NCBI GenBank assembly: GCA_036850595.1
Contig: CM072158.1
Location: 17,499,422-17,563,421 of the forward strand
Length of the DNA: 64,000 nt
Reading direction: 5' to 3'
DNA from: Rhyacichthys aspro
Taxonomy: Eukaryota; Chordata; Actinopteri; Gobiiformes; Rhyacichthyidae
Position numbers and translations under genes: made by a program. The notes under the pieces were generated by a model. That model was not told the DNA's origin. It searched no databases and saw only the letters and a program-made list of their open reading frames with translations. Shown piece after piece: positions 23,301-37,900 of the stretch (the stretch's first letter is position 1; each line of letters starts with the position of its first letter).

Positions 23301-23989
23301 TACAGTGGTCCCTCGTTTATTGCGGGGGTTACGTTCTAAAAATAACCTGCAATAGGCGAAATCCACGAAGTAGTCAGCTTTATTTTTTACAATTATTATA
23401 TATGTTTTAAGGCTGTAAAACTCTCACCACACACTTTATACACTTTTCTCAGACAGACATTAACATTTTCTCATATTTCTCTCTTGTTTAAACACTCAAA
23501 GTTCAAACCTTAGCATCTTCCTCTGTCTTTTGGGTGCGACCGCAGGTGCCTTTCTCGGTGCAGAACGTTTCGTCGACATTGTGGGTTTTGTCGGAGAGAA
23601 ACCTTGCAAACATACAGCACTTCAGAGTCACACTGCTAGCGATCGAACGTTTATGTAAATTTAGCCGAACGCATTCTGTACTGTACAGGAGACACAGCAC
23701 GGAGGAGATTGATTAACAATGGTCTACAGTCCCTGAGCCAATCAGGATGCAGAACACAATGCAGGAGTTCTCCCTTAGCCAATCAGGACGCAGAACACAA
23801 TGCCCGAGTTGTCCCTTAGCCAATCAGGACGCAGAACACAATGCGCGAGTTCTCCCTTAGCCAATCAGGACGCAGAACACAATGCGTGTTCATACGCTAT
23901 AAAAAAAAAAAGCATGCAAAATTGCACTAAAAATCAGTGAAACAGCGAGACCGCGAAAGGTGAACCACGTTATAGTGAGGACAACTGTA
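23301..23989. mobile_element. Tigger/pogo-like non-autonomous element
   Basis: TA-flanked ends: TACAGTGGTCCCTCGTTTAT at the left and the approximate complement (CACGTTATAGTGAGG, ACAACTGTA) at the right. Inside the left end are GGGGGTTACGTTCTAAAAA and GCGAAATCCACGAAGTAGT, familiar from vertebrate Tigger-type elements. No transposase frame survives. It contains the 41-bp array at 23735-23890. Confidence 0.7.
23735..23890. repeat. 41-bp minisatellite, four units, each with a CCAAT box
   Basis: Units begin near 23735, 23776, 23817 and 23858. Each carries AGCCAATCAGGA(C/T)GCAGAA followed by CACAATGC and a GAGTT(C/G)TCCCTT link. The AGCCAATCAG core fits an NF-Y binding site. Confidence 0.85.
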
Positions 23990-24282
23990 TATGAATAATA
24001 CAAAAAATACAAAAACAAAAACAAACAAACAAAAAATCTATCCCCAAATTACACCTACAAATTCAACCAAAACTGAAAATAGGGATATTAATTACGTGGC
24101 ATTAATATAAAATTGCAAATGCCATCTACTGTAGTTCAAATTAAATTACATTTTCTGTTTTGATACAATAGACTACAGGTGACAGTTGTCAGTACATAGT
24201 ATACTGGGTTTATTTTTTTTTTACAACAGTTTTCATAATGTAAACTCAACATTTAATGCAAGCATGTTTCATATTCCTTAAT

Positions 24283-24485
24283 TTTCTACTGCTTATCCTG
24301 TAATGTGTTGTGGGTGGCTGGAGCCTACACCAGCTGCTTTGGGCTCGATGTGGGGTACACCCTGGACGACCGCCAGTCAATCACAGGGCCAACCACTGAC
24401 AGACTATTTTGACTCACATTTATTCAATATGGGCAATTTTTCACCTACGCATTGATATTTTTGGACAGTGGGACAGTCTGAGGAT
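24283..24485. repeat. Common fish interspersed repeat, independent fragment
   Basis: Same family as 5212-5500: CTACTGCTTATCC opening, GGCTGGAGCCTACACCAGCT, GGGGTACACCCTGGACGAC, GCCAGTCAATCACAGGGCC, then a decayed remainder with TTTTTGGACAGTGGGA. Shorter fragments of the same family occur at 18788-18870 and 27222-27262. Confidence 0.55.
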
Positions 24486-24622
24486 GCCATAGAATTCAAA
24501 GAAAAACCATTTTAGCACAAGGAGGATGTTAAAAATCCACAGAGTAAGGCACTGTTATAATACTATGTAGTAAATTCGCACAAGTTACACAACACTTTTT
24601 TTGAAGTTAGGTGTTGCAGATG

Positions 24623-24903
24623 TACAGTGCTGTGAAAAAGTAATTGCCCTCTTCCTGATTTCTTATTTTTTTGCACATTTGTCACACTTAAATGTTTCAG
24701 ATCATCAAATACATTTAAATTTTAGACAAAATAACAAGCAGTTATTAAGTTTAGGGAGCAGTTATTTTTTTATTTTTTTTATCTTTTTTCCCTTAACAAA
24801 TAAAACCATCACCTAAAAAACTGCATTTGTTTTTTACTTAATTTGTTTGATGATCTGAAACAGTTAAGTGTGGAAAATCGCAAATGCTTTTTTGTGTTTT
24901 GTA
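24623..24903. mobile_element. Tc1/mariner-like MITE, independent copy
   Basis: Starts TACAGTGCTGTGAAAAAGTA, then the block around ATTGCCCTCTTCCTGATT and GTCACACTTAAATGTTTCAG. The right arm contains the complementary TTTGATGATCTGAAACAGTT. This is the same family as 4507-4855 but closer to the usual fish form. Only the two inverted arms remain and there is no transposase. Confidence 0.65.
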
Positions 24904-27900
24904 GCTCTGTATTTTGTTTTCCGGGCCACTCTACTCAACTCATTTTCACAAAGTCACTCGACTCTCTGTAGTCAACAAAACAATTCAAGTTTGTTGTTGT
25001 GCTCTTTGTCAGACGTAAACATGTGGATCCAAACATATGGCCTCCCTGCCTGTGCTCCCAGTGCATTCTCCATGGTAGCTGCCCGTAAATCAGCAAAATG
25101 GCTCCTTTTGTATGCCCATTAATAGGCCCAACATGCGTCCACACAAAACCCCAACTATTCTTTGAATGGACTTTGATTGAAAGCCGGCCTTTTTTAAACA
25201 GCGCCATTCTTATTCTCGCCCTGTAGCGGCTTGTCTAGCTGTCCCGACTCTTATTTATTACCCCTTGAAGACGAGACAATGAAAAAGCCGTTCTGTTTGC
25301 GCTGAGGGGCCCGCAGCACAAAGCAGCCGGCGAGCATCTCATTGTCGGACAGGGCCGACGTAGATGCAGCAGCTTCAAAGAACTTTTCTTTTTTCGGTGG
25401 TTGTGGGTGGTATGGCGTTGGAGGAGGGGCTCGGGAGTGGATTTCATCACAGGAAGGGAAGTGGGGGTTGGGTGGAGCCATCTACGGAGGAGTCAAACGC
25501 AGGCCAACGTGAACTTTCCGCTGCTAAATTTGGTTCACAGCTATAGGAAGCTTTACGGCGCTCGAGTTCTGCCCCGAAGAGGATAGAACCACTTTGGAAT
25601 ATCACCCAGGCTTAGAAAAATTCTTAGAAATGATCACAGGAAGTCTATCCCTGCTCTTGCGATCAGGTTTTACAAGTGACAAATATAACCAGGCTGCAGC
25701 GAAAGAAGACCGAAGTCCAGTTTTTCATTTTTGATTCGGTGCATGCTGGAAATGACCGGTATTCTTAAGCCTTTTACAAAGACGCTATTTAATGTATGTC
25801 TGCGAGTTGTGTGTATGAACCTGCAATTATGAGGCACCGAGCCCGAGTCTGCTCTCAGAGATAAGTTGGCTCTCATTCACAGCGAGCCAGTGCGCTTGAG
25901 CCGACTGAATGGGCTCTGGATACTCCACAACAAGCAGCCTGGCTTTGACATACACATGGAAATATCCCTGCAAACTTATATATACCTACTATTTTTAAAG
26001 TGCAGCGACAGAAAGTGATGGTCATAGAAATTTAGCAGACCAGAAGTTGGAGAATAATCTTGTTTAGAACTTGTTATACTTTGCTTTAGTACCTTGACAG
26101 AAGAAGGTGAGGCTGAAAAATGGGAAATTACAGAGAAAAGCCCTTATGCAAAGTAAACAATATATTACTTTGCAAATGGCCTTCATAAGAATAATGCCAT
26201 GACTACTTTTTGCTTTGGTCTCCAGCAGTTGGCTCCCAGCAGCGAGTGTGCATATTTGGCCTTCATTACCAAAATGTCTGGCTTAAAAACTGACGACGTG
26301 TCAAGTTATTTGTTTTGTTTCCAGTATGAATACAACCGAGTCTAACTGCCAAAATAATATTTGATAAACCCAACGCTTACATGAATAGCATTCAAATGGA
26401 TGTAAATGTCAGTGCTAACTTTTGAAAGAGGAGGCCTTCAAGTGCTTGGTAAAAGACTGATTGTCAGTCAGTTACAGGTAAAACTGGAAATAGCCAATGC
26501 TCTGCTTGTATTGTCACACGCACATATATTTTGTGCAATCATAATAATGCTATTTATAAACAGGTTTGACAGTCAATAATCCCTGTAGAAGAGTAAACAT
26601 TGAATTAATACCATTTCTTAGCATTTTTATTGTCATTGTTGCCAAATTAATATTGTACATAAAAAGTGAAAAAGATACAAACATAAAGTATATCAAAAGA
26701 AAAACGTAGGTTATACTAATAGAATAGGATCACTCCCCCAACAATACCATAGTGTCCTGCATATTTTCACCACAAAATAGTCATTCATGAGCGTGCCATG
26801 AACATTCATTACACATCTTGTGTATAAAATGCCAATAATTATCTGTATTTCACTTAGCATCCAGTGTCTCTTTTTTTTTTCATGTTTTTCTGTGAAGATG
26901 TGTCCAGTGCTGGAATTGAGACTTTCTTGTTAGCCATTACTTCCTTGTTGACGTCAGTGTACTCCAATGGGAGCTTCAGTCTAGACCACCTTCATAAATC
27001 CTCCCAAAGAATTGTAATTTTTTTACAGATGTTTCTTATTATAGTTAGAGATGATTAAACTGGTGTTTAGCTGCTGTCTTAAGTTTGTAATAGTAAGTTT
27101 GAGTGTTTATCGTTCATTTGACTCAGACTTAACTTTGTTAAATCACAAGGGAAATTGCTTTATCACAGTAGCTCATTTACAAACAAACACTAATGAACAC
27201 ACACAATAAAATATTCATTCATTTACCTTCTACTGCTTGGTCCCGTTGGGCGTTGTGGGGGCACACAATAAAATAAAGTAAAAATAAATACATACAATAA
27301 TTTACAGTAAGAGCGAATATGGTATTTATGTGATTTACATATGTACAGACTTTCATTCATTCATTTGTTGCATCGCAATAAATTATACTACAATACAATA
27401 ATAATAATATTGCATCAAATCTTAAAATTCTGAGGTTTTTTTTTTTTTGTTTTTTTTTTTAGATTTGTCTGTTTTAGTATTCTCCAAATGTGGAAAAACT
27501 GTGTCAAATTTTCTAATCAAAAACCATTTAAAAAGAGTGCATGTTCCTTGATGAAACATGATGACAGTACATTCTAATAAGGCTAGCACCAACATCAGGT
27601 TATTGACTGCTACCACACGAACCTAGGTGTGTGCTAAATGAGCTGTGACCCCTCAAAATGTGTTTTTTGATCCATTTCCAACTGAACTCTGGTTTGCCAT
27701 TCTGTTGATACAAAGACAAGTTACAACCCTGACAGTGTGACAGTTTAAAACATCCATATATTCCAATGTATCACTCTTTAAACCCTAATAGCCTGCCACA
27801 GTACACCTCTCTGTTCGCCTTAATCAGTATCTCTGTCCATTCCTTATCTATTACATTACCACTGAGCACACTGACTGAACACTTGTTGGTTTAGTCCGAA

Positions 27901-30900
27901 CAGATAACAGTATAAAGGCCGCACACAGAAGCCGCTTTCCTCAGTCCACTGCAGTTTGTGCCCACAACCTCTCGAACAGATCCTTCTAATAGAGTGAGTT
28001 TGTCTTGGGGCACGGCCAGTGGACTGTGGACCCTTTTTCTGTGCTGGAGAGTGTGGACAAAAGGCTGCTTATGCGCTAAGACTGTTCTCTCAAAGTGGCC
28101 GCTTGGTTTGTGCCAGTGGAGAGAGGCAGGCTTTGGACTAGCGCTAAGCCTCGTACTCTTGGGTTCTGCAACAAGCATGAAAAACCGCTGGATTTATGGA
28201 GCAGGGAGTGACAAAGGACAGACGTACAACAAACCGCTCAGTGACGGATTGATGCTTTCACTGGCAACAGCATTGTACTGCTTGAAAATCATTTAGAATA
28301 GATGTTAAATGACTTCAGTGAGGAATGGCGGACAGGGAAAATTGAATACGAGCTCATGATGGATTGAATGGACTATTTTTAATGTCAGGTGACGTCAAAG
28401 ACACTTCATTGTACTGTACATAAAGGTTAAACCCAGTGACTCAGGCTGCGTCTACACTAATGCATTTTTAATTCAGAACACATTACATTTCATTTTCACA
28501 TCTGCATGAAACTTACTGTATGTTTCATAATGCTTAAATGGAGGATTGAAAAGTGCTGTGTTGAATTAGGAGCATCGTGAACATCGGAAATAAAAAATAA
28601 AAACGATCAATTCCGGAATGAACTGCTTTCAAGATAAATAAAAGAATACTGTGTTTTAGATTTGAGGCTATAAAACAAATCTTTATTTTCTTACATTCAC
28701 AACACTTAAAATAAAGAATGGGATTTCACTCATTTTCAAAAACTTACTTCTGTATTTATTCAAATTTGCTCTGGTTGTTGGAATTCTGCTGTAACTAAGC
28801 AGAAACTCTTTGGAATAACTGTCTGCTCCTTTCAATTAAATTACACTCATATACCACCGAGCCAGAGATCTTTTTCATTCCGCAGTCTGTTTAAAAATGA
28901 AAACCAGAGCAGTTTAATAGAGTTCGGACTCTCTTTGATCTTGCAGTGATCAATATGGTTCATGAAGCCAACAGTTCTCGTCCGTCATCACTCTCAATGG
29001 GTTTGTAAAAGAAATAGAACAGCCTTTCAGTGCACTATCTGCTCTTGTTTTGTTTCTTGCTCTGTTTGTCCATTGACCTTGTGTTTTTTCAGTCGTCTGT
29101 GATGTGTGTTTTACTGTAGGGACATAAAGTATCAGTTTATATGTCGCTTTATAAAACATACACTTGTGAAGCTGACACTTTCTACAGATTCAATTCTGAC
29201 AGGTTTTATGGAGAATAAGTGATTTTAATTAGCTTCCACACTTGACTAGTCTAGTAAAATGAATATGAGCCGTGTCAGTTTCTATGGAAATAATTTGATT
29301 TGTACTTGTCCCTATTCTTTATATTTGAGATAATTGGCTGAATCCCACTGTCACTATTCTCTATACCTTATGGGTCAGATTTACTAAGCTGCACAATACC
29401 AAGGTCCTTATTATTACCTGTCAGTGAGGGTTTTTTTTCTGCTCCCGACTCAATTGGAACTGGAGCAAATAATGTTCTTTTGTTGTAAAATATTGGCGCT
29501 AATTGCTCATACAAGACCTTAGTAAATCAGATTCCCTAGTTTTTGTCCTTTCCTGCTCAGTTTTTTGCACCGTGAAATGTGAAGTACCACTAGGGCTGTG
29601 CAATAACATATCTCCCATGATAATCCGAATCCAATTTTTCTGGTAATATCAATGATATAGTGCAAGAAGTCATGAAACAGAATCACAAACAAGAATTGGA
29701 AGGTTAACTGTAAAGGTTACTAAACTAATGCAGCGGAGACAGAGAGGCTGCCAGTTGCAGGTTGTGTTAGCAGCAGATAAACTCTACTAAAAGCGTCTCT
29801 CATCCTGTGCATCAACCTATTAAGGTAGGTATTATTATTTCACAACAAAAGAGTGACTAAAATGTGTCTTCTGCTGCACAAAATAATCAGGGCTATAAAG
29901 GAAAATTGAGCAAATGAACGTCAACAGAAGTGCTTACATTTAATTGACCCAGGCTGTATAAGATGCTAATGGTCTTGGTATTTAATCCACACTAGGAATT
30001 AAATCATAATTTCTTTCGGCTGCTTGTTTGCATATTCAGTCAGGCATAGGTGTTAGTCTGAAAATGGAACCCTTGTCTTCTGAAAATGGGATTATTTTTG
30101 TAATAAATAAATAAATAAATAGTGCAGTTGCTGGAAGCTGCAATAATACAAAATACAAGATTGTTCAGTATTTTTATATTGTCTTTTTTAGTGTTACTGC
30201 AAATTTTCTTGATATATTTTGATATAAATTAGACTATAAAATAGACTGTATCGCCCTTCCCATCCTCTATCAACGCCACCATTCACAATATCTCAACAGC
30301 ATCTAAAAACAATGCTATTTGGAGTATCCAGTAGATGGCTCTTTTCGTCCAGCCGCCATTGTTTGAGTTTGCTCTCATGCTCTGAACCTAATGCCTCAGA
30401 AGCATGTTCCAAGTGGAAAGTCAAGGAGGACCGCCAGCCCACAAACAGGAACACAGACCGAGCTAATGGGAAGTGGGCTTGTGTATGACAGCTGGCCAGC
30501 CCGAAGACAAATGTGCGGTAAGGTTCAGTGTCGAGGTGGGGTGAGGGGGAAGTTAACCATCCTCTGGGCAGGGCCGTGGTCCGGGTCAGCGGCGGCCCAC
30601 AGGAAGACCCTCTGCATTCCTGTCCTCTGGGTGACCTCTCTGGTAGGGCCGCCAGACTTATTGGAGTAATCAACCCCTGTCAGCACCTTGGTTCTGCTGC
30701 ATGGAGCCAATCCAATAAACGTGAATGGGACGTGTAATAGCACCTGATGAAAAGTAAGTTTGTTTGCACTGAAAGGAGTCTCTCAGAGTTTTCTTTTCCC
30801 CCTTTTCTTCCTTTTTTTTTCCACACTGTGTTTTGCTTTGCTCCCTATGGCATTGTGTTTGTTGCTCAAGTCGGAAACCGCGGGGAACAATGGTGAAAAA

Positions 30901-31860
30901 CAAATGCAAAGAATTTTAGCAGCGAATTAAAAAAAGAGCTTTGAGGCTGTCATGTGTAGTTCAGATATAAAGCACTGCATTCCCCTTTATAATCTGTTTC
31001 ATTGTTGTTAATTTCATGTTAGCCTTGAGTGGTGAAACACAATGAGGTTTCATCTGGCAAAAACCTTTAAGTTTCCTCTCAGTAGACCCACTGACAAATG
31101 AAATATTTTTACACTTATTTAACCCATCTAGATTGGACCAGTATGGAAAGGATAACTGCTTACTTTAACCTAGGATAATGTAATCAGGCTTCACATGACA
31201 CGATGTAAAGTAGCATAGAATAACATATCATTGAAAAACCTAATGTAGCATTAGCTCCTGGCGGTTTATGTGCATTTCAATGCATTAAAAATGATCTGAT
31301 ATGATTAAGCACACTATAGACAAAGAACATACATTTTATATGGAAGTAACAGCCTCGTCGGACTGGAGCTGGACTAAGAGCTGGACTAAGAGCTCTACTC
31401 ATGCTTCACAGTTCACTCAGTGTTTGCAGAACACTGCAGGAGAGGTAAACTATTGAGAAAAAGATAAAGTAAAATATTTTATGTCCGTCTGTATAAGTAA
31501 ACTTCCACATTTTTAGTTTGTTTCAAGTATAGTAAAGGTGTGTTTACATTTGTTGTCTGCTTCATTTAATTTGCACCAACTGCTGGCATTTTAAACTGTG
31601 GACCAAACAACAAAAACTATCCTTTTTTAAGAATGACACAAGATATTGCTGCTAGCCCTAATGCTAATAAGACATGTTACCATTGCATTTTACCATCTCA
31701 GTGCTTCACATTTACCCTCTTCTCATTTTATTTATAGGACAGTAGTGTTTAGGTTTGTTTTTTGTGTTTTGAAGAAAATCAAATTTTATATGACGTTTTC
31801 ATTGACAATTTATGATGCTCTTCCCCTTTGGGCTCGTCTGGGCTTTGCTTTAAGGTTCAC
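24904..31860. other. Non-coding stretch with scattered repeat fragments
   Basis: No exon recognised. 25100-25400 is more GC-rich and looks less degraded than its surroundings. 27673-27698 is the reverse complement of 31870-31897, so both belong to one interspersed repeat family. 29591-30258 opens with GGGCTGTGCAATA and closes with TATCGCCCTTCCCA, possibly a decayed hAT-type element. (AAAT)n lies at 30101-30120. Confidence 0.35.
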
Positions 31861-31960
31861 ACTTTAATTGAACCGTACCAGAGTTCAGTTGGAAATGCTC
31901 AGAGACCTCTGTTTGGAGGTTCACATGGAGCATTCACACTCATCCAAGCAAACCGCACTT
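31860..31960 (+). repeat. Interspersed repeat fragment with partner at 27673-27698
   Basis: GAACCGTACCAGAGTTCAGT and AATGCTCAGAGACC, then a GGTTCACATGGAGCATTCAC block. The first part is found inverted at 27673-27698. Class unknown. Confidence 0.4.
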
Positions 31961-34900
31961 ACACAGTAACCACACCAGAGTCTGCCAGCCTTAGTCATAC
32001 ACTCTCAGATAGGAATATTTTGCAATTTCAGTTTGTCTAAAATCATTATGAGGCGTAACAAACTCTAATGTAAAAATGTTGTGCAGTAAATAGTTGAGTG
32101 TTTTAATAAATTGACACTGTTCAGAGCCTCTAAAGTTATCTTGGTTCAACTCAAATAAATGAGCAGATATAGAACCAATCAGCACAAACTCATCATTATT
32201 TATTGTAAGTTGTAGTACTCTACTGTATCACTTATACCGGTGTTGTTACAGCGTCCCAATCTTACCTTGTCTTTCCAACTGTTTGTGGTCTGCTCCTGTT
32301 ATTGCCGTCTTCACTGAGACTCGCAGAGAGGCAGCACAAATGGAGCTCAGCTGAACTGTATCGATTTTCTGGCAGTGTCCTGCTTGGATTAGGAAATGCC
32401 AATACGAGGATTCCACCCCGACTCCCTGGTTCACCTCGAGTTCACTTGTCATTTTCTATAATTCTGACAAAATCAAGATGCTTAACCGTGATGTAGTTAG
32501 CCATGCTGGGCCGCCCTAGGGCTTTCTGATTGAATTAGGCGTCTGTGTTCTGCCATTGGGTACCAGCCTGAAGTATTTCCAACACTCAACGGGGGCAGGA
32601 GATGTCTACTGTCTTTCAAAGAGAAGATTTAAAAAGAATGGACAATGCTGCTGTTCATAAATCCAGCAATTAGGAGTCGCACAGCTTTCCAGCAGACGAT
32701 GGAGCTCTTTGCTTTGCCCAACAGTCAATACTGTTTAGAGGCTAGTAGCTTTTTAGGATATGCAGATTCATCATAAATTATAAAGTTATACCAAATGTTT
32801 TAGTTTAGTGTAGACGGCAGAACACACTTTGTTTTTGTGGGAGATTTGTTCAAACAAAAACATCATGATTTTATTTCTTTTCTTTTTGATTGTTGCTAAC
32901 TGAGTGCAGTAATAATATTTTAATAATGTAGTGAGCAGTTTTGGGTCCTTAGCAAACATTTCCCATTAAATGTTGCCAAATGTTTTGATTAGCATTCAGC
33001 TTTAATAAACAAAAAAGCTAACATCAAGTCTGACTTGTGCTCTCTTAAATGCTAAAAAATCATTTTAGTAACTAATGATATAGAGACTGGCCTTTTTAGC
33101 TTCATATTTACTGAAACTGTGCTGGGTTTGGACTGAATGGTTTACCTTTGATTCTATGCTATTATTAATAATGATTAATGATATTATAATATTAATCTAT
33201 TAATACTGATTAATGATATTAATCTGTATGAAGACATGTTCATGTTAATGATTCCTCACAATAGTAAGTATTAACAAGGAGGAACTCATTGATGACTACT
33301 GCTATTTGTAGAACTTTGCTCATTTGGTCCATGTGGGTGACCTGGTGCCCGTGGGCACTGTGTTGGTGACCCCTGCTCTAATACAAGATCAGGAGCATGG
33401 GTGTTTACATATGACACTTGCACTAAAGAGAAATTTATTGTGCTATGGTTGTTGTGGGAGTTTTGTCTTTCTCTCTTTTTTCTTCTGATTTTAAGTTTGA
33501 CATTAGTAACATTTGAATCGTACTGTGCCGATGCACAACCTCTGGCCTCCACTGACCTGTACTCACACATGCAGAAACAATCAGTGTCTGGGCATGTCAT
33601 CTTAATTATATACTCTCTATGGTATAACTGCCTTTTCACTTAGTACTTTGTAAAACAGTCCAATGGCAAACATTAGCCCAGCAGTATTGATTTTGTGTCT
33701 ATTAAACGGACTATAAGACAATCGGTTGCATCTATTACCTCATGTACGTGGTTTGTAGTCGCGCGAGGAAGACTTCTGAACTGTTACATAATACTTTATG
33801 ACTGGCTGGAATGAGAAAAAGTGCATATGTTTGATCAGTTGTGTAACAACAGCAATCTTACATATATTGGTGCATTATATGATCTTGTGTGTAACAGTTT
33901 GCTGATAGGAAATATTAAAAATGTACCTGGCAACTCTGCTGTTGTCACAAGATTTCCACAGAGAGCAAAATCACAGTCTGATCATTATTGGATTTGGTAG
34001 ATGGCAATGCATCATGAGTGGGTCTTTTGGATTTACTGTTCAGACAGACTGAGGCTAACTCACTCCACTACAACCTCAATTTTTTTTTTTTTTACTGAAT
34101 AGATTTAAATCATCCTGATTCGATACTGATCTTTTCATCTTGAAGTACGCACTCATAAATACATTTCCCAGAATGACAGAATTTTCCTTTTGACAAAGTT
34201 AGTAAATAACTTCTTGTTGTGTGTAAAGAACATTCTGTGCCTTTTGGACGAGTTCACCAGAGTTATTATACTCACACTCCCTTATGAGTGTTTCTGCTTC
34301 TTTCAGTTATTATTCCAGTCAAACTATCTATTGTTCGTCAGTGGCTTATTAGTTTGTAAAAAAATCAGTCGTTATATAAGACTGATGGCTGGTGCATATT
34401 TTTGGAGCAAAAAGGAATAAGTCTGTTGGAAAAAAATAGAGCGAGCAGGGGCCAAACATGTGAAATGTCTTGTTAGTATTTGGTGCAGGCTAATGTAAAA
34501 TTCACAGGAAATGCCAATATTCAATTCAACTTTGTTAATCCCCAAGGGTAAATTCAATTGATAGGTCTCCTTTAATTAATTGATTCAGACTTTATCTGCC
34601 ATAGACTGATTGATACAGTTTGTCAGTCGATTAGAAGGACTTCTTGTGGTGTTCTGTCCTGGAGCTCACTGATCTCAGACGTCCACTGGCTGCTCTCTGT
34701 TGTTCAAAAGCCCAATGATGAGTAAATGGGTAATGAAGGGATTCATTTGAATGTAATGGTTGGACGCAAATATATATTTAATTCCAATTTATTTATGCAA
34801 TGACTCACTGAATTAATATTTTGGAAGCGAAATCCAATTCATGAATTCACTTTTAGGTAGAAAGTCATTTAGTGTATATCTTTCGTACAGCTTTGTCATA

Positions 34901-37900
34901 CTTTTTTAAGCAATGTCAGAGCAGCACGCTGTTTAAGGTTTTTAAGGTAATGCTCTAGCAGGTGGGATGGTCCATGTGGTTCAATATAGCATCCATCCTG
35001 TTGTTCCTGTTGCCTCCTGTTGTATGCTATATCACTATTTCCTACAATGTTTTCTGGAAGTGTTTCAAACAAATCATTTAAACATACAAAGATAGGCTTG
35101 ACAGGATCTAAGATGCAATAAAATCATAAAATCATAAAAAAGCAGTTGTGATCTTGACTGGTTTTGATTTGAAATGCCAAGGCATACAATACTTTTGGAT
35201 GTTTTCAAAATGGCACTTCCTTATACCTCGTTGTGTTTTTCCATATGTGTGTTAAGAACCAGTGTGTGTGTGTGTCTGAGTACAAGCGTGTGTGTGTGTG
35301 TGTGTGTGAGTGTGTGTGTGTGTGTGTGTGTGAGATGTCCATCAATAGCGGGAGAGTGGAGCAGAGATTAGGGCGACTTTGTGCGCTAATCCGTGTGAAA
35401 TCGCCGGCCCCAGGGGTGAGCCGGGGAGATGGACCGGTGCATCTCTGATCAGACGGGCTGGGGCTCACCATGTGAAGCTGCCTCAATGCCCCCTAATCCC
35501 CCTTCCCCGAGCCACGCAGAAGCCCGTCTGATGGATGGGCGGCTTCCTTCACCGACAACACCGACACACTCCATCACAGCCGGCCAGCGGAGGGTTAAGT
35601 ATCTGAGTGCAGAGGTGAGGCTGCGGCGCTGACGACTCAGGAGAAAGTTGATGGAAAGTAATGCCTTCAGTCACTGTGGGAAGACTTTGTGTTACAGTGC
35701 GAGCATTTTTTATATCAATTTGTAAGTAAAATTGTACAAATAGTCCAGTAATGAGAGTGTAACCTTATTTTGAAGGAGTCTACATGTCCTCCCTCAAAAT
35801 GTTGTTGACAAAATATTGATGCTGGATTCATTCGGACATGAGAGTGTCCCTCTGCTGTACAAAAAAATGAAATAGTCAGATTGCTAGAGTCAAATTGAAG
35901 AAAGGAATGTGGCATAAAAGTCATTTCCATCCATCAATCCATCTTCATCATGTGGGCAGCAGTCTAAGTAGAGATTCCCAGACTTCCTTCTCCCGAGACC
36001 CTTCCTCCAGCTCCTCTGAAGGAATACAGATGAGCCGGAGTCGCCCCAGAGACTCTTTAAATTGGCACTACACAATTTTTTTTTTGTTCTCCCTGACTCA
36101 GACACCACTTACCTCCAGCAGCAGCATAGGGACTGCTTTCCTTTTACTAAAAAAGTAAAACCAGACCATTTTTTCCACCTCAAAATACTACTAAATTACA
36201 TCAAACTTCTGTAAAAGGGTTGAGAAGCAGGCAACTGGACGTAGTTTAGATGTTTCGTTCCTCATTCAAGGGACTTTGTCAATTCTAACCTAGACTGGTC
36301 TGTGAGATGAGTTTATATCCCTCAGAGGGAGTGGTTTAACCAGAGTTTGACCCAATGAGAGGCTGGAAAGAAGCATCAGTCTCATTAAGTAGGTGAATGG
36401 CCTGTGTTAGTATCATGTGTGGTACTGAAGCGTCTGGTGGGACAGCGTCTCTACTCCGAGCTACTCCCAGGTGACTGAGCTCCTCTCTAATGGAGCGCCC
36501 AGCCATTCTGTGGTCAAAGCTCATGACCTCAGGTGAGAGTAGGAGCATAGAGTGAGGGCTCAGGTCGAGAGTTTATGTATGTTTACCACCAACATTATAG
36601 ACATATGTTGACAGTAAAAGGCAACAAAAACTACATTTGGGGTATATAATCTTTCTTAATATGGAAACTGATGGTGCATCCTAGTTTACAATAGACTCTA
36701 AACACATTTATACACAGTTTTTTTTTATTATTTATTAGTGCTACTACCTGTACCCATTTCTAGTAAAAAAAAAAAAATTAAAAATGGTAGTCATATAATA
36801 TCAATTAGAAGAAAAGCAGTGTTTTAGTTAAACACGTTACAGAAATTGAATTTAAAGGCTTCTTTTATATGTGTTTTCATTATTGTCATAGGACCCAGAC
36901 AATAACAAATAATATGGGACTTCAGTATTTCCAGTTTCCATAAATTCACACACATCTCAAATCTGACTGAGCCCAAAATCATTTTTATTTGGAACTTCAT
37001 GTTATATATGGTTATATGCTCTACATATATGAGTAGCACAATAAAAATAACTTAACTCAAATAATAATTCACATGGATGGTTTATTTGTACTTGAGTCTT
37101 TGTACTTTTTTTGATTGTCCAGTGTTGGTTACTAGACTAAACCTAATACTGACATTATGACACTGCACTGGAATGTCTGGAAAGCAGATTTCCAGTCAGT
37201 TGCTGTTTAAAGTGCAAATAAGAATTGAAGAAGAAAGCAAAATATGAAATGCCAAAATCAAAACGGATCATTAAAACTAAGCTTTTTCCTGGAGCGGAGG
37301 CCAACTAATGGAGCCAGCTTCATGATTCCATTTGATCACATTAACTCAGCTACAATATGGAGATAAGCACACCCACGAGCTCCTCCGCACGCACGTGTCG
37401 ACACCAAGGCGCACCGTCACAGATTTGATTGGAAATGAAAATGATCCGTCAAAGCCGTGGTTTGCGGGAGCCACAAAAGTAAACAATGGAGGCAGTCCCA
37501 TTAAGACACTTAGTCACAAGTGTAATTACTGCTCCTCCATCGACCCCAATCTCCAGCAGGGGACCCATTTCTGGAGCTACTTAGGCTGTTAGCAGTAAAT
37601 GAGCTCGCTTTATTGCCTTCTAGTTTGTAATGAGCCTCCGAGCCGTACCCCTGGCCAGCCGTACACGTCTTTAACCAATCACAATCAGGCTGCACGCTCA
37701 ATGTTTATTAGCTATTGTCTTGTACAGAGCGGACTATAATGTGCGCTTGACTGGAAGTGCCCTGTCACGGCCCGAGTGAGGCTCCTGTGTGTGACTTTTA
37801 ATCTACTCTAAGTCTGCAGCAGTTCAGTTTCCACATAGACCAGGATATATAGATAGTGAAAAGTTGTATTGAGATTGTAATGTCATCATTTTGAAATAAC

